64,000 nucleotides of DNA from Abelmoschus esculentus (taxonomy: Eukaryota; Streptophyta; Magnoliopsida; Malvales; Malvaceae), in contig JAUCBN010000042.1 of the NCBI GenBank assembly GCA_035048815.1, positions 8,184,001-8,248,000 on the forward strand. The letters run 5' to 3'. The notes beneath the pieces were generated by a model, which saw nothing but the letters and a program-made list of their open reading frames with translations, was not told the origin of the DNA and did not search any database. The translations under genes were made by a program, and so were the position numbers. Below are positions 36,805-48,882 of this stretch, piece after piece (the stretch's first letter is position 1; each line of letters opens with the position of its first letter).

Positions 36805-37817
36805 TGTAACATCCCGATTTTGGGGTTAGTAGTTTGGGCATTAGTTAGGAGAATTTGATTCGGGTCAAATCGGGTTCTTCGGTTCGTTATTCCGGGGAAA
36901 TATAAAATAAAAATATTTTAATTAGAAAAGTAATAATTTTGGAATATAGTTTAAAAATATTAAAAAGATGTTTCAAAATTAAAAGAATATAATTTGAACT
37001 TTAAATTGATTTTTAATTGTGCATAATTATGCACTAGTGATCAAATTGTAATTTTTGGAAAAGAATGGAGGATTTAATTTGTAATTTTCGGAAATTGCTA
37101 TTGTTAGTGACTAAATTGGAAAGCAAGCTATACTTAGAATACTTAGAGGGCCATAAACCCAATTTAATTTTTAATTAATGATTTATCCACCAAAATGATT
37201 TTTATTAGTTTATTAAAAGATGATAACTTCATTTTCTCACTTAACCACTTATTTTCTCTCATTTTTTTCTCTCATTTTCTCTCCATTTTTCTTCATCTAT
37301 TTCCTTCAATTCCTTGCTGATTTTTCTACCTTTTTCAACAAAAATTACTTTATTTTAATCATCTCTTCATTCTTTATAAAGCCTAATCATCAATTTTACT
37401 AAATCAACAATAATTTGCAAGGAATCAAGAAGAGAAATTCTCATCTTTTTGATGGATAGATCTCAAAGGTAATTTGGTGAATTTTAACTCTTCTTCTAAG
37501 GTTCTTTATTGAAATTCCCAAGTATTAACTTGCTAATCCTTAAATGAAACTTGATTTTATGTTTTCAATGCTAGATCTAATGATTTTATGAATGTTCTTG
37601 TGAAATCTTCTTAGATCTCATTCAATGCTGTAATTAGATGGATTTAATTATGTTATTATGTCAATTAAATGATTAATTGAGTCTTCAATTGATGACACAT
37701 TAATTTAATCCCAGAATAATGCAATCGGTGTTGTTTTAAGGTGATTTTCAATTGTTTTAGGGGCTATTTTATGTATTCTAATATTGCTGGAGGTATAAGG
37801 ATGGTTTAGAGGTTACA
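36805..37817 (+). repeat. A2: partial family-A LTR with a B-like tip
   Basis: From TGTAACATCCC (36805) it matches the family-A LTR (compare 57469 downwards on the - strand) as far as ggatggttt (about 37807). The last ten bases, agaggttaca, fit the end of a family-B LTR better (B 5' LTR ends tttagaggttata), not the gggggttaca of family A. So it is a truncated A LTR joined to the tip of a B LTR, followed directly by D2. No gene. Confidence 0.7.
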
Positions 37818-39456
37818 ACATTTCTGGCTTGTGATTTTCTCGGAAACCTGAATTCGTGTCACTTCAAGGCTACGATCTGACCTGTTGCCTAGTCTATTAC
37901 GACCCATCTTCAAGCGTCCTCATGTGTGAGGGACTCTATAAGGACCCATCAACACGTCAACTTCCCGGATGGCATGGCCAATATGCATACTTTTTTAGTC
38001 TTGATGGACCAGGTACTAGACGTACATATCCTTGGATGCTTCCTTCTCGATAAGACTTGGTGGTTGAAGGCTTATGCGTTGCTTTCTACCTTTCGAACCT
38101 TTGATCTTGTCTATCCCTCAACTACTTTTTCTTCTATGTTCTAGAATCTATGCTCTTACAGATTTCACACTTATATAGGGATGTTTCCAACACCTTCTAT
38201 GGTGTCTTTTTCTCTATCAAACCACTCTGTCTATACTTCTCATGGTGTTACATTACCTTGTTGATGACAACCTTTTATTGGTATACCTTTCATAATTACA
38301 GGTCTTTATTACTTATCTTAGCAAGGACTCTGTATACTAATTTTTTAAGAGTCATCATCAATTCATGTTATTTTTCCTATCTCAAAAGAAAATCCTTTAA
38401 CAAGAGTTAGCTAGTGCATTGACATTGTCATCATCAAGTCTTTATTGATGTGACTGTTGTTTTGAGCATGTCATGATGTGAATATGCTAGGCTTTCAGTT
38501 TCAGCAAGAAAACAATGCATTGAAGAGCTCCTAAATACACCACTTAAAGAGGCACTTAAAGACTACTTAAGAGCTACTTAATCCTCCATAAAGCTTATCA
38601 GTTTTTAACAGAGAAGACATGCAATGAAAGCCTTCATTATCAGCACTTAAGGGAGAGTAAAGGCAAGAATTAAAGCAACACTTAAGGAGTGAGTTCAAGG
38701 AATATCAGTCAACTTTTTCGCCATTTTTGGATTGGATACGAGCATATTTGAGTCTTGAGGTCTTCTTCAAACTTATTCCTCTATTTCTTAGCTTTCCAAC
38801 GCACTTTGAATCACCTCAATAAGATATCAGGAGCTTAAGATATGATTAAATTAGTGAAGATAGTGCATGCTGAAAATTCAGTATGGGAATAGTCACAAGA
38901 TGCTTGTTCAACAAATTCAAGAGGCCATTCAATTGCTGAATTCAATGCTTTATCAACAGCCCATTAAAGGAGGATGAATGACAACTTAATCAAGTTCATT
39001 AGCCCAAGAGTTTCTCCATGTTGATGATATGTATGTCTACATTCATCTTACGAATGTCCACATTCATCCTAGTTAGATCAAACCTTTTTGGCTGTCAATT
39101 GGAGATAGGATAACCTACAAATTAATAGGCCTTTAACACCAGAATAATGAGTCTTTAATCTTTGTCTAGTCTAATCAATTTGTTGTTGTCTTACACCTAT
39201 AAATAGGCACTCATTTCATTGTAAAAGGAACAACTTTTGGCATATACTAAACTTTGAGAGTGTTCTCTTTTATAGTTCTTTTTGAACTTTATCGGCTTGC
39301 AAGATTGTTCTTGTGGCATTAATCCCTTTTCATTTTTTTATATTGTTGGTTCCTAGTTCATATAACTAGAGGGTCGCAATCCATTAGACTTTCACCCAAG
39401 TCACGGTTTAAAAACTCTTAAGGAACGGGTCTTCACTTTTTAGTGTTGGTTCCTCC
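37818..39456. repeat. D2: second copy of the duplicated segment plus CRM-like LTR 3' half
   Basis: 37818-39160 duplicates D1. It continues to 39456 with sequence closely matching the second half of the LTR of element C (42011-42540), including the promoter-like word cctataaataggcactc near 39197. The match stops at gttggttcctcct, where the 33-bp array begins. The part from about 38414 is thus a truncated LTR of a CRM relative. Confidence 0.8.
39191..39207 (+). promoter_or_regulatory. TATA box of the CRM-type LTR fragment in D2
   Basis: CTATAAATAGG in a context conserved in the 3' LTR of element C (near 48468); the 5' LTR of C has ctatgaata, a mutated version. Likely the U3 core promoter of this LTR type. 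Confidence 0.5.
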
Positions 39457-41474
39457 TGGGATCATTCATCGCGACAAACGCTCAAAGAGAAAGACCGTTC
39501 ACCATCACATGCATTCTAAGAGAGGGTTCATTCATCGCGAAAAACACTCAATGACAGGGGTCGTCCATCACGGCACACGCTCAAAGAGAGGGACCGTTTA
39601 CCATGACATGCACTCGAAGAGAGGGGTCATTCATCGCGAAATATGCTCAAAGAGAGGGGTAATCCATCATGGTATACGCTCTAAGAAATGGACCATTAAT
39701 TATGACATTCACTCAAAAAGAGGGTCATTCATCACGACATGCGCTCAAAGAGAAGCATCGTCTACCATGATATACGCTCAAAGAGAGGGGTTAAGAGAGG
39801 GGTCATTTGTTGCGACATACGCTCAAAGAGAGGGGTCTTCCATTATGGCATACGCTCAAAGAGATGGGTCATCCAATACGGCATACGCTCAAAGAGAGAC
39901 ACCATTTACCATGACATGCACCGGAAGAGAGGGATCATTCATCGCGACATACGCTCAAAGAAAGGGGTCGTCCATCATGGTATACGCACTAAGAAAGCGA
40001 CCATTAATTATGATATGCACTCGAATAGAGGGGTCATTCATTTCGACATACGCTCAAAGAGAGGTGTCATCCATCACGGCATACGATCAAAGAGAGGGAC
40101 CATTCACCATGACATGCACTCAAAGAGAGGGGTCATTAATCACGACAAATGCTCAAAGACAAGGGTCGTCCACCACGACATACGCTGAAAGAGAGGGACC
40201 ATATACCATGACATGCACTCGAAGAGAGGGGTCATCCATCACGTCATACGCTCAAAGAGAGGGGTCTTCCATCACGGTATACGCTCTAAGAAAGATACCA
40301 TTATTATGACATGCACTAGAACAGAGGGGTTATTCATCGTGACATTCACTCAAAGAGAGGTGTCTTCGATCACGGAATTCTCTCTAAGAAAGGGACCATT
40401 AATTATGACATGCACTCGAACAAAGGGGTCATTCATCGCGACATACGCTGAAGGAGAGGTGTTGTCAATTAAGACATACACTCAATAAGAGGGACCGTTC
40501 ACCATGACATTCACTCAAAGAGAGGATTCATTTATCGCGACATACGCTGAAAGAGAAGGGTCGTTCATCACGGTATACGCTCGAAGAAAAGGATCGTTCA
40601 TAATAATATGCACTCGACGAGAGGGGTCATTCATCGTGACATACGCTCAAAGTGGGGGTCGTCCATCACGGTGTACGCTCTAAGAAAGGAACTGTTCATT
40701 CTGACATGCACTCGAATAGAGGGGTATTTCATCACGACATATGCTCAAATAGAAGGGTCGTCCATCACAGTATACGCTCTAAGAAAGGTACCGTTCATGA
40801 TGACAAGCACTCGAAGAGAGAGGGGTCATTCATCGCGACATACGCTCAAAGAGTGGAGTCATCCATCATGGTATACGCTCAAAGAGAGGGATCGTTCTAT
40901 GATATACACACGAAGATAGGGTCATTCATCACGAAATACGCTCAAAGAGAGGGGTCGTCCGTCACGGCATACGCTCAAAGAGAGGGACCGTTCATTATGA
41001 CATACGCTCGATGAGAGGGGCATTCACCGCGACATACGCTCAAAGAGAGAGGTCGTCCATCATGGTATACGTTCTTAGAAAGGGGACATTCATTATAACA
41101 AGCTCCAAGAGAGGGACCATTCGGCAAGAGATGTACTCGAAGAGATGGGTCTTTCATCGCAACATACACTCAAAGAGAGGGGTCATCGATCACAGTATAC
41201 GCTCAAATAGAGGGATCGTTCATTATGATGTACGCTTGAAGAGAGAGGTCATTCATCGCAACATACGCTGAAAGAGAAGGGTCGTCCCTGACAGTATACA
41301 CTCTAAGAAAGGGATCATTCATTAAGACATGCACTCGAAGAGAGGGGTCATTCATCGCGACATACGCTCAAAGAGAGGGATCGTTCACCATGACTTGCAC
41401 TCGAAGAGAAGGGTTATTCATCGCAACATATGCTCAAAGAGAGGTGTCATCACAGTATACGCTCAAAGAGAGGG
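39457..41474. repeat. 33-bp/99-bp tandem array, part 1
   Basis: Units of 33 bp in three alternating variants that make a 99-bp higher-order repeat: one with gtcattcatcgcgacatacg, one with gtcgtccatcacggtatacg, one with accgttcattatgacatgca, each followed by a ctcaaagagag-type purine-rich spacer. Many units are degenerate, with some losses that break the order. The unit is a multiple of 3 and free of stops in the three + frames, so long spurious open frames run through it. It is interrupted at its right end by element C, which splits a unit exactly. Confidence 0.95.
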
Positions 41475-42746
41475 TGATACGATCACAACCAATAATGAAT
41501 CAGAAGAATTTCCTATTGGACCTATGACTCGTGCTAAAACCATGAAATTTCAAGAGGCCATGGGAAATCTATTTATTCAAGGCTGGAAATTAGAGAATGC
41601 AACACCAACTATGTTTGAACAATACAGCCTCCTACTTGTGCATGAGTTTGCATGAGTTCTTTCTTAAGTTTTTAAATTTAATTTTAGCATGTGTGCATGA
41701 ATAAATAATGCTTGATATTCATTTAAGCATGTTAGTTCAATTAAGTTCATTAGTTTAATTAATGCATGATAGTTCACTTAAAGCATGTTATTTTCTTATG
41801 TTTATGAGTTCATTTAGTGTGTGGATTACTTAATTAAACTAGATCATTCAATGTAACTAGTTTCATTAATTAAACTAACTCATTAAATATGTTTCATGCA
41901 TTCACTTTTATTTTATTGAATAAAGTTGTTATCTAATGGTTGCTTATTTTTTTTTCATCTAGGGTATTCATTTGGGATCAAATGTCTGATCATTTTCTAC
42001 AAGAATAACAAGAGGCCATTCAATTGTTGAATTCAATGCTTTATCAACAGCCCATTAAAATGACAACTTAATCAAGTTCATTAGCCCAAGAGTTTCTCCA
42101 TGTGGATGATATGTATGTCTACATTCATCTTACGAATGTCCACATTCATCCTTGTTAGATCAAACCTTTTGGCTGTCAATTGGAGATAGGATAACCTACA
42201 AATTAATAGGCCTTTAACACCAGAATAATGAGTCTTTAATCTTTGTCTAGTCTAATCAATTTGTTGTTGTCTTACACCTATGAATAGGCACTCATTTCAT
42301 TGTAAAGAAAACAACTTTTGACATATATTAAACTTTGAGAGTGTTCTCTTTTATAGTTCTTTTTGAACTTTATCGGCTTGCAAGATTGTTCTTGTGGTAT
42401 TAATCCCTTTTCATTTTTTTATATTGTTGGTTCCTAGTTCATATAACTAGAGCGTCGCAATCCATTAGCCTTTCACCCAAGTCACAATTTAAAAACTCTT
42501 AAGGAACGGGTCTTCACTATTTAGTGTTGGTTCCTCCTTTGTTTACACCGCACCATCAATTACATTTTATCTTTTCATTTCCATCAACCATACATCCATA
42601 TTTTCCATACTTTATCCAAAACACAACAATCAACTTACCATCATTCCATTTTCGTATCATCTTATAATCATATTAATTACTTACTAGAATCACAACCGGA
42701 CAATCACATATACAAATTTGGATATTCCGCAACCGGATTCATATCA
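41475..42746 (+). repeat. 5' LTR of element C
   Basis: 1272 bp, TGATACGATC to CATATCA. Its first 180 bp repeat the pol C-terminal codons. A TATA region near 42279 is mutated (ctatgaata). Confidence 0.93.
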
Positions 42747-42748
42747 AT

Positions 42749-42766
42749 TGGTAATCAGAGCATTGG
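42749..42766 (+). other. Probable primer-binding site of element C
   Basis: TGGTAATCAGAGCATTGG just after the LTR resembles the initiator tRNA-Met site TGGTATCAGAGC with one extra A. An alternative primer is possible. Confidence 0.5.
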
Positions 42767-43212
42767 CGATTCAGTAAGCATTTTTTTCTCTATCTCGGGT
42801 TAAAAAAGTCAAAAAAAAATTGCAAAAAAAAATTGAAAAAAAAATCAAAAATCTCAAAAAAAAAGTTCAAGAGGGAGAGATCATATCTTAAAAGTGAAAA
42901 AAGGTTTGAGTTGTATTTTTTATCACATTTTCTTCAGATTCCTATTTTATCTTTTTTTACCATCCGTTTGCTACCTAGTTCTTGTTTTCTTTTCCTAACC
43001 ATTTTGTTTTAGCCGAATTCCACAAAGAAAGCTTGTTAATCCTTGAGTAAGTTCTCTACGGACTTAGAAAAGAGAGCAAGAGTGGTAAAAGGCAAGAGTG
43101 TGCATTAAGGGGAAAAGCCTATCCCGAGAGAAACACGAGTGTGAGTACATTTTCTTTGGAGTGGAAAGGTGAGGATTTGTGTTGGTAAGGTTTAAATTTT
43201 TTTTATCTAATC

Positions 43213-44958
43213 ATGTCACAAAGATCTGGTCACAGTGGTGAAGGAGTTCCCAATTTGCAAAATCAAGCATTGCTACAAGCAATGGCAAAGATGATTCAAC
43301 AACAATTGGAGCCCTTATTAGAACGAATTGATCAACTTGAAATTTCACAAGCTTATCATGGTAATGAGGAGTATCATCCTGAAGGGGATGATGATGTGCA
43401 TGAACTTGATCAATCATCCCAACATAGTATGGCACAACAAGGCCAAAGAGCACGTCCAAGAGTGGATGATAATCTCAGCAACATCAAAATTACCATTCCT
43501 CCTTTTCAAGGAAGAACAGATCCAGAAGTATACCTCGCATGGGAAAAGAAGGTTGAACACATCTTTGAGTGTCATAACTATTCAGAGCTTAAAAAGGTAA
43601 AACTCGCAGCCATTGAGTTTACGGATTATGCACTTATATGGTGGGATCAATTGACATCTAGCAGGAGACGCAATGGTGAACATCCTATTTCTACTTGGAA
43701 TGAGATGAAATCTGTGATGCGTAGAAGATCCATTCCAACTCACTACCATATAGAGTTGTTTAACAAGCTTCAAAACCTTACACAAGGCAATCGTAGTGCT
43801 GAGGATTATTATAAAGACATGGAAGTAGCCATGATCTGAGCCAACATTGATGAGGATCGAGAAGCCACTATGGCAAGGTTTCTATCTGGTCTTGATCCTA
43901 ACATTGTAGCCATTGTTGAGTTGCAACATTACGTGAAAATAGAAGACATGGTTCATATGGCCATGAAGGTGGAGAAGCAACTCAGAAGGAAAGGTGCACC
44001 TCAAGTCTTTGGAAGTTCTACTTCTAAATGGGGTCAAAGTAACGTAAAGAAGAATCCATCCTTTACTCCTAATGATCGAGCCGGACCATCAAAGAATATC
44101 AAAACCATAGCTGAAACCAGCAAGGGAAAGAGTCCAGCCATGCCAAATCGATCCCGTGATGTACAATGCTTCAAGTGTTTGGGGAGAGGTCACATTGCTA
44201 GCCAATGCCCTAACCGCAACACTATGTTCATCCGTGATGATGGAGAGATTGAAACTGACCAGGAAGAGGAGGAGGAGGAGGAGGATAAAGAATTTGAAGA
44301 AGAAGAGTTGGAACATGCCGTAGATGGAGAGGTCCTTGTTGTTAAAAGGAGCCTAAGCATGCAAGCAATTGATGGGGATCAGCAACGCGAGAACATTTTC
44401 CATACTCGCTGCCATATTAATGGAAATGTATGCTTTGTCATTATCGATGGTGGTAGTTGCACTAACGTTGCTAGTACTTTAATGGCAGATAAACTTGGCC
44501 TAGAAACGACCAAGCATCCACATCCCTACAAGTTGCAGTGGCTTAATGATGGAGGAGAACTTAAAGTGATCAAACAAGTTATTGTGCCTTTTTCCATTGG
44601 CAAATACAAAGACGAGGTGTTATGTGATGTTGTGCCAATGCACGTCGGTCATCTCTTGTTAGGAAGATCATGGCAGCTCGATAGGAGAGTCATACATGAT
44701 GGTTATACCAATCGGTATACCTTCACCCATGAAGCAAGGAAGATCACTCTAGCCCCACTTTTACCAAAGCAAGTTCACAAAGATCAACTTCATTTAAGAG
44801 AAAACTTTGAAAAAGCCAAAGAGAGTGATATCAAAATTGAGAGAAGAGCCAAGGACAGTGAGGTAACATCCGAGCGGAAAAAGGAGAGAGAAAAAGAAGA
44901 AAAAAAGAGAGTTAGCATTTTTGCTAAAGAAAAAGAGATAAGAAAGAATTTGTTTTAG
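43213..44958 (+). pseudogene. gag (and protease) part of the element C polyprotein
   Basis: Starts at ATG 43213 (MSQRSGHSGEG). One frame continues to 44958 with a TGA at 43837-43839. Capsid region with YLAWEKKVEHIFE (43534-43572) and a WWDQL motif near 43640; a CCHC knuckle, CFKCLGRGHIASQC, at about 44167-44208, is intact; an acidic stretch follows (44260-44310); the protease active-site region reads IDGGSC at about 44446-44460. A TAG at 44956 separates it from RT in the same frame. Gag forms particles and packages RNA, protease matures the polyprotein. Confidence 0.88.
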
Positions 44959-44964
44959 GAAAAG

Positions 44965-47843
44965 ATGGTTCTTGTACTTATGTACAAGGAGAGTTATTTA
45001 AGAACTAACAATCTTGACTCAAATTTGCCATCTTTTATTGTTTCATTGTTGCAGGAATATGAAGACCTATTTCCAGAAGAGATTCCAAGTGGACTACCTC
45101 CAATTCGTGGAATAGAGCATCAAATTGACTTTGTTCCTGTAGCTATTATTCCTAACCGACCAGCTTATCGATGTAACCCCGAGGAAACTAAGGAGTTACA
45201 AAGACAAGTTTCAGATTTGATGGAAAAGGGTTATATTAGAAAGAGTCTTAGTCCTTGTGCAGTACCTGTTCTACTTGTGCCTAAGAAAGATGGTATATGG
45301 CGCATGTGTGTGGACTGTCATGCGGTTAACAAAATAACGGTAAATTAGCGTCATCCTATTCCATGTTTAGATGATATGTTAGATGAGCTTAGTGGTTCTA
45401 AGATATTCTCTAAGATTGATCTTAAAAGTGGTTACCACCAAATTCGAATGCGAGAAGGGGATGAGTGGAAAACTGCATTCAAGACTAAACAAGGATTATA
45501 TGAGTGGTTTGTTATGCCGTTCGGTCTAACTAATGCACCAAGCACTTTCATGAGATTAATGAATCACATCCTTAGACAATTCTTGGGTAAGTTTTGTGTA
45601 GTGTATTTTGATGATATTCTTATATATAGCAAGAGTTTGAGTGAACATGTTCAACATCTAAGGTCAGTATAGATGTTTTGAGAAATGAAAGACTTTATGC
45701 TAATCTACAAAAATGCATATTTTGCACTAACAAGATTGTTTTCCTAGGTTTTGTTGTGAGTGTAGATGGATTAGAAGTTGATAGAGAGAAGGTTAAGGCA
45801 ATTGAGGAATGGACTAGACCAACAAGCATTAGCCAAGTTAGAAGCTTCCATGGTTTAGCAAGCTTCTATCGTCAGTTTGTACCCAATTTCAGCACCTTAG
45901 CTGCTCCTTTAACCGGTGTCATTAAAAAGAATTCCAACTTCTTTTGGGGTGAAGAACAAGAGAAATCCTTTAACCTGATTAAGGATTGTTTAATTAATGC
46001 ACCATTATTAACTTTACCTGATTTTAACAAAGTTTTTGAGGTTGAATGTAATGCTTCAGGTTTGGGAATTGGACCAGTTTTATCTCAAGAAGGACGCCCC
46101 ATAGCCTACTTTAGTGAAAAATTGAGTGGAGCTACACTCAATTATCCGACCTATGATAAGGAAATGTATGCACTAATTCAGGCCTTGAAAACTTGGTAGC
46201 ATTACCTATGGTCTAAGGAATTCATCATTCATACAGACCACGAGGCATTAAAGCACATCAAGGGTCAGCATAAGCTAAACAAGAGACATGCCAAATGGGT
46301 TGAGTTTCTTGAAGCCTTCCCTTATGTGATCATGTATAAAAAGTGTAAGGAAAACATTGTTGCTGATGCACTGTCACGTAGGTATGACCTTCTTAACACC
46401 TTAGACTCTAAATTGTTAGGTTTTGCTTTCATTAAGGAATTATACGAGTCTGACCATGATTTTAGTGAAGTGTACAAAATTTGTGAGAAAGGTGCACATG
46501 ATAAGTTTTATAGAGATGATGAATACCTATTCAAGGAAGGGAAGCTTTGCATCCCACAAGGATCCATTCAAGAGTTGCTCCTCAAGGAAGCACATGGAGG
46601 ATGACTAATGGGACATTTTGGAGTAGCAAAGACGCTGAACAAGCTTCAAGAGCACTTATATTGGCCAAAGATAAAACGAGATGTTGAGAGGCTATGTGAG
46701 CGTTGTATCACATGTAGAAAAGCCAAGTCAAAAGTCATGCCCCATGGCCTTTATACTCCACTACCTATTCCTAATGTACCTTGGGTAGACATATCCATGG
46801 ATTTTGTACTTGGACTGCCACGTACAAAGAATAACAAAGGTTCCATCTTTGTAGTAGTGGATCGATTCTCTAAAATGGCTCATTTTATTCCTTGTAATAA
46901 GACTAATGATGCTTCACATGTTGCTAATTTATTTTTTAGGGAAATCATGAGATTGCATGGTGTTCCAAGAACTATCGTATCTGATCGAGATTTGAAGTTC
47001 TTAAGCCATTTTTGGAGAACATTATGGAGCAAGATTGGAACCAAGTTGTTATTTTCCACAACTTGCCATCCACAAACAAATGGTCAAACTGAAGTGGTGA
47101 ACCGGGTGTTATCCATATTGTTGAGGATAATCATCAAAAAGAATTTGAGGACTTGGGAGGAAAGCTTGCCACATGTGGAGTTTGCTTACAACCGATCCAT
47201 TCATTCCGCCACTAAAATGTCACCATTTGAAATAGTGTATGGTTTCAATCCCTTAACTTCATTGGATTTATTACCTTTGCCCGCAGATCAAATTGTGAAT
47301 AAAGATGGGAGAAAGAAGTCTGAATTTGTCAAAAAACTCCATCAACAAGTGCGGGACAATATTGAAAAGAGAACTAGGCAATATGAGCAACAAGCTAACA
47401 AGGGACGTAAGCGAATTACATTCGAGCCGGGAGATTGGGTTTGTCTGCATAAGAGAAAAGAAAGATTTCCAGACCAACGCAAATCAAAATTGATGCCTAG
47501 AGGGGATGGTCCTTTTCAAGTGATCAAGCGTGTCAATGATAATGCCTATCAATTAGACCTCCCAGGTGAGTTTAATGTCAGTGCGACATTCAATGTGGCT
47601 GATTTATCTCCATTTCATGTAGGTGACGATTTGGGGTCAAATCGCTTTCAAGAGGGAGGGAATGATACGATCACAACCAACAATGAATCAGAAGAATTTC
47701 CTATTGGACCTATGACTCGTGCTAAAACCATGAAATTTCAAGAGGCCATGGGAAATCTATTTATTCAAGGCTGGAAATTAGAGAATGCAACACCAACTAT
47801 GTTTGAACAATACAGCCTCCTACTTGTGCATGAGTTTGCATGA
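44965..47843 (+). pseudogene. pol of element C (RT, RNase H, integrase), C-terminus inside the 3' LTR
   Basis: RT from about 45060 (EEIPSGLPPIRGIEHQIDF region) with the catalytic YFDD at 45606-45617; TAG at 45346; a one-base loss near 45670 shifts the frame; connection and RNase H 45678-46380 with TAG at 46197; integrase zinc region from 46580 with TGA at 46602; integrase core with the catalytic Asp of MDFVLGLP (46798), SDRD (46980) and the Glu of GQTEVV (47083), all present; integrase C-terminal region; then a GPMTRAK-type tail to TGA 47841-47843. 47663-47843 lies in the 3' LTR. No canonical chromodomain. Reverse transcription and integration would be its roles; the breaks inactivate it. Confidence 0.9.
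47649..47662 (+). other. Polypurine tract of element C, within the coding frame
   Basis: CAAGAGGGAGGGAA lies directly before the TGATAC start of the 3' LTR and is translated as part of the pol C-terminus (QEGGN). Confidence 0.75.
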
Positions 47844-48882
47844 GTTCTTTCTTAAGTTTTTAAATTTAATTTTAGCATGTGTGCATGAATAAATAATGCT
47901 TGATATTCATTTAAGCATGTTAGTTCAATTAAGTTCATTAGTTTAATTAATGCATGATAGTTCACTTAAAGCATGTTATTTTCTTATGTTTATGAGTTCA
48001 TTTAGTGTGTGGATTACTTAATTAAACTAGATCATTCAATGTAACTAGTTTCATTAATTAAACTAACTCATTAAATATGTTTCATGCATTCACTTTTATT
48101 TTATTGAATAAAGTTGTTATCTAATGGTTGCTTATTTTTTTTTCATCTAGGGTATTCATTTGGGATCAAATGTCTGATCATTTTCTACAAGAATAACAAG
48201 AGGCCATTCAATTGTTGAATTCAATGCTTTATCAACAGCCCATTAAAATGACAACTTAATCAAGTTCATTAGCCCAAGAGTTTCTCCATGTGGATGATAT
48301 GTATGTCTACATTCATCTTACGAATGTCCACATTCATCCTTGTTAGATCAAACCTTTTTGGCTGTCAATTGGAGATAGGATAACCTACAAATTAATAGGC
48401 CTTTAACACCAGAATAATGAGTCTTTAATCTTTGTCTAGGCTAATCAATTTGTTGTTGTCTTACACCTATAAATAGGCACTCATTTCATTGTAAAAAAAA
48501 CAACTTTTGGCATATATTAAACTTTGAGAGTGTTCTCTTTTATAGTTCTTTTTGAACTTTATCGGCTTCCTAGTTCATATAACTAGAGGGTCGCAATCCA
48601 TTAGCCTTTCACCCAAGTCACGGTTTAAAAACTCTTAAGGAACGGGTCTTCACTATTTAGTGTTGGTTCCTCCTTTGTTTACATCGCACCATCAATTATA
48701 TTTCATCTTTTCATTTCCATCAACCATACATCCATATTTTCCATACTTCATCCAAAACACAACAATCAACTTACCATCATTCTATTGTCGTATCATCTTA
48801 TAATCATATCAATTACTTACTAGAATCACGATCGGGAAATCACATATACAAATTCAGATATTTCGCAAACGGATTCATATCA
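47663..48882 (+). repeat. 3' LTR of element C
   Basis: 1220 bp, TGATACGATC to CATATCA. Compared with the 5' LTR it lacks 53 bp after atcggctt (around 48568). Differences cluster in the last ~540 bp. Followed by GAGGG and the resumed 33-bp array. Confidence 0.93.

Larger units (their letters stand above)
41475..48882 (+). mobile_element. Element C: CRM-type (centromeric-retrotransposon lineage) Ty3/gypsy element
   Basis: 5' LTR 41475-42746, internal region with gag-pol in one frame, 3' LTR 47663-48882. Flanked on both sides by GAGGG (41470-41474 and 48883-48887), a perfect 5-bp target duplication; removing the element rejoins the 33-bp array unit exactly. The polyprotein, with no canonical chromodomain, a purine tract within the coding frame and a C-terminus encoded in the 3' LTR, matches what I know of the CRM lineage. 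Stops and a frameshift make it non-autonomous now. LTRs differ at about 1.7% overall plus a 53-bp deletion, so the insertion is fairly recent. Confidence 0.92.

Noticed and set aside
36805..37817. Complete solo LTR of family A
   Set aside because: It covers only about 1 kb of a 3.26-kb LTR, its end fits family B, and flanking pentamers (gtatt / acatt) do not match.
39443..41014. Long open frames of 100-290 codons with repeating 11-residue patterns, also at 49163-50607 and 52995-54363
   Set aside because: They follow from a 33-bp stop-free repeat open in all three + frames; no start context, domain or single preferred frame.
39457..41474. CRISPR-like appearance of ~33-bp repeats
   Set aside because: Units are contiguous, with no unique spacers, in a plant retrotransposon context. 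It is a tandem array.
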